14,035 nucleotides of DNA. Source: an uncultured Kiritimatiellota bacterium. GTDB lineage: Bacteria; Verrucomicrobiota; Kiritimatiellia; RFP12; UBA1067. Shown here piece by piece: positions 1 to 7,400 of the stretch. How positions within the stretch are numbered: position 1 is the first letter of the stretch; each line of letters begins with the position of its first letter. The DNA lies in assembly GCA_934675625.1 (NCBI GenBank), contig CAKURH010000100.1, positions 1-14,035 of the forward strand. The letters are read 5' to 3'. Under the pieces are notes generated by a model. That model was not told the origin of the DNA. It worked only from the letters and a program-made list of their open reading frames with translations, and did not search any database. The position numbers and the translations under genes are program-made.

Positions 1-144
1 GCCTACCTCGTCAGAGACCTGAGGCAGGTCGACTGCGCGGCATGAGCCTTGCGTCCTTTGCGTTCTCTGCGGCTAAACCCCTTTGACTCTGCATAAATAT
101 CTCGTTGCACCCGTCACTTGGGCGGTTTCGGCGGACGCGACTTC
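1..144. other. Non-coding left flank downstream of hydE
   Basis: No convincing coding region is visible on either strand in these 144 bases. The longest minus-strand reading from an ATG (about 99 to 16) gives only about 27 codons and crosses a tandem repeat, so I do not call it. The stretch contains a degenerate 9-bp tandem repeat (48-74) and a perfect 6-bp inverted repeat with a 3-base loop (16-30, GACCTG/CAGGTC). Neither arm is followed by a T run on either strand, so I do not call a rho-independent terminator. The next gene to the left is outside the window. Confidence 0.6.
48..74. repeat. Degenerate 9-bp tandem repeat, three units
   Basis: Three consecutive 9-mers read CTTGCGTCC, TTTGCGTTC and TCTGCGGCT on the plus strand, all sharing a central TGCG. 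On the minus strand this is the GCAGAGAACGCAAAGG style of repeat. From memory, similar short period-9 or period-10 intergenic repeats occur in several GC-rich phyla, comparable to the STRR repeats of cyanobacteria. It lies outside any gene, downstream of the HydE stop codon. Its function is unknown. Confidence 0.55.
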
Positions 145-1002
145 TCATCGCGCTGCCGTCTTGCCGGGATAGAGGTCGTATTCGGCCTTATACTTCGCCG
201 GCGTCAGGTCGGGCATGATCACGTTCGCGCCCGCCGCGAGCCCCAGCTCGCGCCCGCGCCCCGGCGCGAGGGCGTCCAGCGCCGTCGCCGCGACCATGTT
301 GGCGCGCGGCAGACGTTTGCGCACTTCGGCGATCATCCACAGCGCAAGCCGAAGCCGAGCCTCCCGGCCCGTCGCGTCCGCGCCCATCGGCGTCGCCGGA
401 TGCTCGACAAACGGCCCCATGCCCACCATGTCGAGGTTCATCTCGACGAAGAAGTCGATGTCCTTCAGCAGTTCCGCCTTCGTCTGTCCGGGCAGCCCGA
501 TCATCACGCCGGATCCCGTCACGTAGCCCAGCCGCTTCAGCGTGCGGAGGCAGTCGACACGGCGGTCGAAGGAGCAGTCCGCCGGGTGGATCTGCGCATA
601 GCGCGTGCGGTTCGACGTCTCGATGCGCAGGAGATAGCGCAAGACGCGCCCGCCGCCCGCCGCTTTCCAGCGGCGGTAGACGGCCTCGGTCTGCTCGCCG
701 AGCGAAAGCGTCACCTCCAGCGGACGCGCCGCGCCCGCCGCCCGCTCGACTTCAGGAAGCCGCCGCAGGACATTCTCGTAAAAGGAGGTGTTCGCCTCCG
801 TCTCCAGTTCTCCCGCCTGAAGCGCAATGGCCGGATAGCCGCGCCGCAGGGCCTCGGCGGCACAGGCCAGCACCTCGTCCACCGTCATGTGATAGCGCGA
901 CACGCGCGCATTCCCCCTGCGGATGCCGCAGTAGAGGCAGTTCTTCGCGCACTGGTTCGAGACTTCGATGAGTCCGCGCGGCAGGATCTTCTTCTCGTTC
1001 AC
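145..1002 (-). CDS. hydE: HydE-type radical SAM protein ([FeFe]-hydrogenase H-cluster maturase family), short form
   Basis: This 285-residue cytoplasmic protein is recognisable as HydE, the radical SAM enzyme that acts with HydF and HydG to build the diiron subcluster of the [FeFe]-hydrogenase H-cluster. The CX3CX2C motif binding the SAM [4Fe-4S] cluster is C18/C22/C25 (CAKNCLYC). Other family landmarks are LQAGE (61-65), GLPGQT (169-174), MVGMGPF (192-198), and GANVIMPDLTP followed by LYPGK near the C-terminus. Typical HydE has about 350 residues with some 45 to 60 before the first cysteine; here there are 17. The C-terminus stops right after LYPGK, so the tail that carries a second, dispensable Fe-S site in Thermotoga HydE is absent. 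The start is GTG at 1002: an in-frame TAA at 1012-1014 rules out anything longer, and there is no ribosome binding site. The gene follows the SGNH fusion gene by 33 bases. Alternatives are PylB or another HydE-like radical SAM enzyme, but the C-terminal motifs favour HydE. Confidence 0.85.
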   Translation of the reverse strand: MNEKKILPRGLIEVSNQCAKNCLYCGIRRGNARVSRYHMTVDEVLACAAEALRRGYPAIALQAGELETEANTSFYENVLRRLPEVERAAGAARPLEVTLSLGEQTEAVYRRWKAAGGGRVLRYLLRIETSNRTRYAQIHPADCSFDRRVDCLRTLKRLGYVTGSGVMIGLPGQTKAELLKDIDFFVEMNLDMVGMGPFVEHPATPMGADATGREARLRLALWMIAEVRKRLPRANMVAATALDALAPGRGRELGLAAGANVIMPDLTPAKYKAEYDLYPGKTAAR

Positions 1003-1010
1003 GGGGCGAC

Positions 1011-1019
1011 ATTATAGCA
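1011..1019 (-). promoter_or_regulatory. Candidate extended -10 promoter giving a leaderless hydE mRNA
   Basis: The minus strand reads TGCTATAAT, a perfect TGN-TATAAT extended -10 element, within the 33-base gap between the SGNH gene stop and the hydE GTG. Counting from the hexamer puts +1 near 1004, so the transcript would begin about two bases before the GTG at 1002. No good -35 hexamer lies at the right distance, which extended -10 promoters do not require. The absence of a Shine-Dalgarno sequence and the in-frame TAA inside the -10 box both fit leaderless translation. This is inferred from sequence only. Confidence 0.5.
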
Positions 1020-1035
1020 AATCGGCGACCAAGCT

Positions 1036-4000
1036 TTACAGCATCCGCTCGATTTCTTCCGCCCAGATGTCGTAGCCGGACGGATTGGGGTGCAGGCGAT
1101 CCCAGAAGAGCGAGGCGTCCAGCCGGCCCTCCGCATTCAGGAAGCGCGCGCCGATGTCGTGAAAGAAGACGTGCTGTCCGTCCGCCAGTTCGCGCAGCAG
1201 CCGGTTGTAGGCGGAGATGCGATCCGGCCAGAGTCGCGGCGTCTCCTTCCCGCCGACGTCGCGCGGCAAGACGGCCAGCAGGTGAAGCCGTGCGCGCGGC
1301 TGCTTGATCCGAATCAAGGCCACGAGTTTTCGGACGGCGGCGAACACGTCCTCCGGCGCGGCGTTGCCGCCGCCGAGATCGTTCGTGCCGATCAGCACGA
1401 GGATGTCACGCGCACGATAGCCGTCCAGCTCGCCCCAGAGACAGCGCCAGACGAGATTGCCGACCGTGTCGCCGTTGTAGCCGAGCGTCAAGACCGTCCG
1501 GGACTTCCGCAGGCGCTCCAGCGCGGGCTGTCCGTCCCAGCCGTGCGTAATGGAGTCGCCGAGCAGCACCAGGTCGACATCCCCCTTCGGCAACGCGGCG
1601 ATTTCACGCGCCTTTTCGTCGCGACGCGCCCACCACCAGGCGTCGTCTTTCGGGAAGACGCGCAACGCGCGGGATTCCGCCGCGCCAACGTCGAAGACGA
1701 CATCTTCCGTGTAGGGCCCGCGCACGAAGAGCGGCTCGTCGCCGTCCGGGCGGGCTTCGCCGTCAAACCAGACGTTCGACACCGTACACCCGGACGGACG
1801 CGCCGGCGTCTGCTCGGTCGCCGGAATCCCGTTGACGGTCACGCCCGAGAACCGCACGTTCCGCGTCATTCGGGTGCGGTCGCCGCCCTTCACGAAGAAG
1901 CGCAACGGGATGGCCGTTCCCTCGAACGCGACATCCGCGACGGTCACGTTGGCGATGCGGCCCGGCTTGTCGGACTGCGTGTAGATGTTGACCACGGGCT
2001 GGATGCGCATCGTGGCTTCCGTCCGCCCGTGATCGTCCGTGTGCACGCGCACGTTCCGGAACACGACATTCGAGATCGCCATGTCGTCGCCCGGCTCGAC
2101 CAGCATCAGCGGACGCACGTAGCGGATGACGTCGTTGTTCTCGAACGTGAAATCGGCGATGTGCGCCGCGCGCGACTCGTGTCCCAGGCAGACGATGCGC
2201 GCGAAGTCGCACCAGAAGACGGAGTTGCGCACGGCGAGGCGTTCGCAGTTCCCGTTTTCGCGCGTGATGCCCTTGACCGCCACGCAGTCGTCCTGCGTGC
2301 GGAAGAAGCAGTCGTCGATCAGGAGGTCGCGCGTGTTGGACGGGTCGATGCCGTCGTCGTTTGCGCACCGTGAGCCGCAGATCTTGACGTTGCGCAGCGT
2401 CACGCCGTCGCACCCTTCCGGGTAGATCGTCCAGTGGTAGGAGCCGAGAAGCGTCAAGTCCTCCAGCGTGACGTTCCGGCACTTGTACAAGTCGACAAAC
2501 GCATACTGCGGCCCCTTGTTCCCGCGCGTCGACTCGAAGACGGACGCATCCAGGACGCCCCGTCCGCACAGGCGGATGTCCGAGCCTTCCGCGCGCACGG
2601 CCGCCTGCAGGACGGCCCCCTCCGCGAGATACAGCGTCTCGCCCGTGCCCAGGCGCACGACATCCCCCGGCACGCGATGAATGCCCGCACCGAAATACCG
2701 GACCTTCGGGTCGTTCGCCGCCGGGATATTCCGCTCGGGCGGATTCGCGAACACGAACAGCGGGCCGACGCGTCGCTCGTTCGGCTCGACGGTGAACTTG
2801 CACGGACGCAGCACCGTGACCGCCAGCCTCGACCGGCCCTGCCGCGTCAGGCGGACAGGCGCCGTCTTCGGCTGTATCAGCACATTTGAAAGGTCGCGCC
2901 CGTCGCGCGCCTCGATGACGAGCTCCAGGCCGTCCTTCGCGTCCAGGTTCACGAACGCATACTCGTCGCGCGGATAGTCCGGCGAATTGTAGCGGGCGAA
3001 CGCACGGCAGACGAAGACGTCGCGTCCATTGGCGGAGACCGCCCACAGCCCGCTCCGCAGGCTCTCCACGCCATACGGCGCGCCGTTCGTCACGGCCTGG
3101 TCCTCGTCCACGCCCGGCAGGCCGCGCGCCCCGTAGTCCGCGCCGGCGCCGAACAGGCGGTAGTCTTTTCGGTAGGCGTTCGTGAAATCGGGCCGGCGGA
3201 AAACGCCGCACGTCTCCAAGCCCGTCTCCTGCTGAAACTTCCTGAACGCCTCCTCGCCCGCCTCAAACAGCCGGGGTTCTCCGCTCCTGCCCGTCCAGCG
3301 GCAGATGCGGTTCGCCACCCCGTCCCAGTCGGACGGCAGCCAATAGAGGTTGCCGTCCAGCCTCGATTCCGCCGCGCCGGACAGGCGAATCGCCTCCGCT
3401 GTGCAGCGGTAGAAGACGTTGCTCGCGACAGACGCCGCGCCCGCCAAGACGAGGTGCGAGCCGCGCGGCACGGTGGGCTTGCCAGGCCCCCAGCCGAGCC
3501 CCGCCTCCACGCAGGTGTTGTGCGCGAAGCGGACATTCCGGGCGTTCTTGCCGCAGGCGAACGAGACGCCGCACTTCCAGACGACGTTATCCGTCAGCGC
3601 GATGTCCGAGGCGCCCTTGACCGCCAGCGCCGCGTCCCGCGCCTGCCAGATGCGGTTGCGTTCCGCGCGACACGCCGTGGCGTCCCCCCCGAACACAATC
3701 CCGGACACGACGTAGGAGATGTCGCAGTTGCGCACGGTCACGCGCGCGACGTCTGCGCCGCCGACCGCCGCCGCGCCGCCGTAGCGAAGGCTCAGGCCCT
3801 CGTACACGACGTCATGGCATCCCGTCTGGTCGATGATGGGGCGCGCCACGACGAGCTCCGCCGCGCCGAGGTAGTCGAACGGATTGCACCAGCTGCGAAG
3901 AACGACGCGGCGTCGTTCCGCATCGTACCAGAACGTCAGGTGCCGGTTGAGGTCGGCCTCCCCTGCGACGGCGCGGGCGATATTGTCTTCGGACGCGCCC

Positions 4001-4398
4001 TCCTGGACGAGCCCCATCGCCGTGCCGAACACGCCGCGCACCTCCGACGCCAGGTCGCCCGCGCACGCCGGCCGGGTCTGCCACAGCTCCCACCGTCCGT
4101 CATGATTGGCGGAAAGCCACCCGTCCCTGTCCGCCACGCGCACGCTGCACGACAGCTGCGGCTTCGCGCCCTCGCCGAAGAAGGAATAGACGACGGGCGC
4201 GCCCGGACGCCCCGAACGCGGCTTCAGCGTGCCGCGCCAGACGCCCCCGCGCCGGAACAGAACCTTGTCGCCCGGCCGGACGTCCCAGCCGTTGACCTCG
4301 TCCAGCGTCGTTTCCGGCTCGACGCGCCACGTCCGCGCATCCGCCGACAGAAGCAGACCGAGACAAGCTCCCACAAGTGCAAAACGCATGACTGACAT
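1036..4398 (-). CDS. Secreted beta-helix / GH28-like glycosidase / SGNH esterase fusion
   Basis: This 1120-residue exported protein starts with a signal peptide (hydrophobic residues 5-18, likely cleaved after SADA near 21). Residues about 25-420 form a right-handed parallel beta-helix module with the usual opening (RPGDKVLFRRGGVWRGTL). A linker domain spans roughly 430-550. Residues about 560-880 look like a second beta-helix of the GH28 (polygalacturonase) type, with GRGVLDAS (613-619), NDDGID (680-685), DDC (703-705) and a GH pair (739-740) as candidate catalytic elements. Residues 935-1120 are an SGNH hydrolase resembling the PAF-acetylhydrolase subgroup: GDSI with Ser949, GYNGD (block II), GTND with Asn1006, and DRLH with Asp1100 and His1103. 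This suggests one protein that cleaves an acidic or decorated glycan backbone and removes acyl esters. The ATG at 4398 follows an AAGGGGTGG-like site by 7 bases. A second ATG three codons later is possible. The gene begins 20 bases after its upstream neighbour. The exact substrate is unknown; GH49 is a less likely relative. Confidence 0.85.
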   Translation of the reverse strand: MSVMRFALVGACLGLLLSADARTWRVEPETTLDEVNGWDVRPGDKVLFRRGGVWRGTLKPRSGRPGAPVVYSFFGEGAKPQLSCSVRVADRDGWLSANHDGRWELWQTRPACAGDLASEVRGVFGTAMGLVQEGASEDNIARAVAGEADLNRHLTFWYDAERRRVVLRSWCNPFDYLGAAELVVARPIIDQTGCHDVVYEGLSLRYGGAAAVGGADVARVTVRNCDISYVVSGIVFGGDATACRAERNRIWQARDAALAVKGASDIALTDNVVWKCGVSFACGKNARNVRFAHNTCVEAGLGWGPGKPTVPRGSHLVLAGAASVASNVFYRCTAEAIRLSGAAESRLDGNLYWLPSDWDGVANRICRWTGRSGEPRLFEAGEEAFRKFQQETGLETCGVFRRPDFTNAYRKDYRLFGAGADYGARGLPGVDEDQAVTNGAPYGVESLRSGLWAVSANGRDVFVCRAFARYNSPDYPRDEYAFVNLDAKDGLELVIEARDGRDLSNVLIQPKTAPVRLTRQGRSRLAVTVLRPCKFTVEPNERRVGPLFVFANPPERNIPAANDPKVRYFGAGIHRVPGDVVRLGTGETLYLAEGAVLQAAVRAEGSDIRLCGRGVLDASVFESTRGNKGPQYAFVDLYKCRNVTLEDLTLLGSYHWTIYPEGCDGVTLRNVKICGSRCANDDGIDPSNTRDLLIDDCFFRTQDDCVAVKGITRENGNCERLAVRNSVFWCDFARIVCLGHESRAAHIADFTFENNDVIRYVRPLMLVEPGDDMAISNVVFRNVRVHTDDHGRTEATMRIQPVVNIYTQSDKPGRIANVTVADVAFEGTAIPLRFFVKGGDRTRMTRNVRFSGVTVNGIPATEQTPARPSGCTVSNVWFDGEARPDGDEPLFVRGPYTEDVVFDVGAAESRALRVFPKDDAWWWARRDEKAREIAALPKGDVDLVLLGDSITHGWDGQPALERLRKSRTVLTLGYNGDTVGNLVWRCLWGELDGYRARDILVLIGTNDLGGGNAAPEDVFAAVRKLVALIRIKQPRARLHLLAVLPRDVGGKETPRLWPDRISAYNRLLRELADGQHVFFHDIGARFLNAEGRLDASLFWDRLHPNPSGYDIWAEEIERML

Positions 4399-4405
4399 CG
4401 CGCCA

Positions 4406-4414
4406 CCACCCCTT
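4406..4414 (-). promoter_or_regulatory. Imperfect ribosome binding site of the GH28-like/SGNH gene
   Basis: The minus strand reads AAGGGGTGG, close to the Shine-Dalgarno consensus, 7 bases before the ATG at 4398. It lies in the 20-base gap after the TAA (4419-4421) of the upstream gene, so translation initiates within a polycistronic message. Confidence 0.5.
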
Positions 4415-4418
4415 GACC

Positions 4419-7400
4419 TTACCGAATGATAACGGCCAGCCCCAGCCCGCGTCCCCGAAGGACAAGTTTGATGTCCCCGTCGGTCTGGCCCTCGAACGTC
4501 TTGCCGTTCTTCACCACCAGACGCACATGATCATCCGACGAGTTCGCCAACGTGCCGCGCCCGGCCAGCTCGCCAATCGTGCCCGACAGGCCGTTCAGGT
4601 CCAGCACCGTGCCCTCCGCGAACGAGATTCTCAGACCGGGGTCGAACGGCTCCGTTCCGTGAATGACGGCGCCTTTCCATTTCTTCGCGAGAGAATCCTC
4701 GACGAGCTCCCGTTCGGTCGCGCTCAGGATGCGGTCAAAGGACAGTATCTCGGCGATGTCACCGTTGAAGCCCCGCACCTCCGGCCCCGGCCAGTAGCCG
4801 CCGATGGACGGCGTGAACGTGGCCACGCTCTTGTCGGTGTCGAAGCCATGCTCGAACGTCAGGACTTGCGTGACGTCCGTGATGGGCGGCTGCCCGTTCA
4901 AATTGTGATTACTGTCAAAACGCACGCCGTCGATATAGATGTAGCCGCCTTGCGCGAATGTGTTGTAGCCCGTATTCCAAGCCCATGTGGCCGTATGTGT
5001 CCACGACTCATAACGCTGGCCGACATCCTCCATGTCCTTGCCGAAAAGCCCCCCCGCATCGATGTAGGTTCTTGGCACGTCGACGACAAAGATCGTCCGG
5101 TTGACAGACTCACCCGTCGCGACAAGACGCTGATTCTTGGAACCTTCAAACGAGACGACATTCTGCTTCGCGAGCGTCCGCGTGTATGTGGGACCCGGCA
5201 AGTCGTGCGCCGTCGTGAACACCGTGCCGTCCTTCCCGCGCGAGCGCCACTGCGCCACGGCGTTGTTCTCGACGGTCAGCGTGTCCGAACGCGCGGCGTC
5301 CAGCCACCACGACAGGCCATCGCCCACCAGCGGGTTGAAGAACCGCACCGTGCCCCCTTCGATCGCCAGTCCCGCAAGCGCGGCGCTCCCGACCGTCAGC
5401 GAACCCGCGCCACGCTTGACGACCGTCAGCGCGCCCTCGCCGTTTTCGATTGTCCCCGCCACATCACCGTCAGACTCAACGGTAAAAGACACGACGGCCG
5501 TACGTCCGGCCAACGCCGTGATCTTCGCGCCGGCAGGCAGGACGAGCCGCCCGAGATCGTTGGAGACGCCGCCCAGGACCAGCGTCGATCCCGCAGCCAG
5601 CTTCGTTTCGCCGAACGCGACCTCGTTCGAGAAGACAAGCGTCGTGCCTTGGACTTCCACCGTTCCCGTGCCCGTGAAGACGTTGTCCGCCTCGTAGGTG
5701 CCGCAATTCTCGAACGACAGCGTACCGCCGCGCCACGTCCGGACTTCGCCCCGCCCCAACGTGCCCAACCCGCAAACATGGACGGTCGCGTTCGTGTGGA
5801 TCTCGGTCGCGCCCGCGTAGGTGTTGGCGGCATTCAGATAAAACTGTCCCGTGAACGGGAAGATCAGGGAGCCGCTGCCGTCGATGGTCTGGTTGAACTG
5901 CGCGCCGCTATGCTGTGTATCACCCATGAACTGCACGTCGTTCTCGATCGTCACGGGCCCGTTGAACGGGACCCAACTGCTGCCTTCCGAGAGGAAGGAA
6001 ACCATTTTCTTCGGATCGCCAGGATCTGGGTTCGTTTCGGGACTCCTCCGCCCCCAGACGCCCGGCCCCGTGAAATGCATGTGCCCATCAAACTTCGTGC
6101 CGAATGCGCCCACCAGCCACAGGCAGGCACCGTATTCGGAATTGCCGCGCACGTAGACAGCCTGACCGGCTGGCAGGATGTTGGCGGCCGTTTCGCCGTA
6201 CAGGACAAGCGAACTGTCCTCGACAAAGGTCGCGCCCTTCCAGTTCACGTTCGCGCGGTTCAGTCGAAAAAGCGTTTTCCGCGTCTCGCTGCCTGCACGG
6301 CCGGCGAATGTCATGCCGCCCTCGCTCGTCAGCTTGGTGTCACCGAAGTCCACGTACATTCCCCTGTCGGCCGCCGTCGCCCAGATGACACCCTCCGTCG
6401 CGCCGAAGTCAACCTCGCCGCCCTTTGTCATCTGTGCGGGATGATTGTCTGACTCCGCAGACGGACACCTGAAGATGACGCCGCCGGGATTCGTTCCGTC
6501 CCCGACCGTCAGCTTGACGCCGTCAGCCATTTCAAGCGACCCGCCGTCGATCGTCAGCGAACGGACCTTCTTGTTTTCCGTCAGCGTCGTGGCGGTCGTC
6601 AGGCGGGCATTCGACGTTTCGCCGCCCGCCAGTCCTTCCGTCTGCACGACGGGCACGAGGCCGCGTCCCGTTTCAGAGGACAAAAAGCTGAATTCGTTTT
6701 GCGCCGAGGTGGAAACGAGACCGCCGACGACGGTCGCCGGAAGCTGTTCGCCGTCCGAGAGCCCCGCCGCCTCAAAGCGCACGCTGCTGCCCAGCGCATC
6801 CAGTCCGCCGGGCGTCCGCAACGCCAGCGTGCCGCCTTGCGAGGACCTCGCGAGCGCCCCCAGACGAAGCGTCACCGACAAACCTTCCGCTTCGATGTTC
6901 GCGTCGCCACCGTAGACGAGCGTGCCCTCGCGCGCGAGGTCTGCCGAGCCTGTGCCGCCCGCCGGACGATACGTGAGCCGCGCGGTCGAGAGTTCCAGAT
7001 TGCCGTTCGTCAAAAACACGCCGCTGGTCTCCGTGAATTCTTGTACGCCGTCCGACACGCGCACCGCCGTTTCCGACGCCGCCGAGGCGCCTCCCACCGA
7101 AACGCTGTCCGACGCTTCGCCGTAGAACGTCTGTGTCAACGTCGCTTCGGTCAGCGCCGGGACGCCGTTCGTTTTCATCCACTGGAGGACACGGCGCGTC
7201 AGTTCGATCCATTTCTCGCGGCCGCCCGCCTTGTCCCACGACATGTGGCTGATGAACACGAGCGGGCGACAGACGTCTTGCGCCTTCTGGATCTGGGCGA
7301 CGACTTCTTCGTAGGTCGCCCCTTCGTCAAAATAGAAGAAGCTCGGACGCTGCATCCACGGCACGAGTTCCGCCGGCGTGTCGTCGTCCGTCGCGTACCA

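Noticed and set aside
83..88. TTGACT on the plus strand as a -35 box
   Set aside because: There is no -10 at suitable spacing and no plus-strand gene downstream.
752..1012. Small minus-strand frame starting at the ATG inside the TATAAT of the hydE promoter
   Set aside because: It is out of frame with the HydE motifs and its product is low-complexity Arg-rich sequence.
1763..3211. 482-codon minus-strand frame inside the GH28-like/SGNH gene
   Set aside because: It is an out-of-frame shadow with Arg/Pro-rich sequence; the beta-helix and GH28-like motifs lie in the other frame and are uninterrupted.
4413..6452. Long plus-strand frame over the LamG/repeat region
   Set aside because: Composition is Arg-rich with no recognisable domain. 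It overlaps a well-supported minus-strand gene, and its start sits across the 3' end of that gene.
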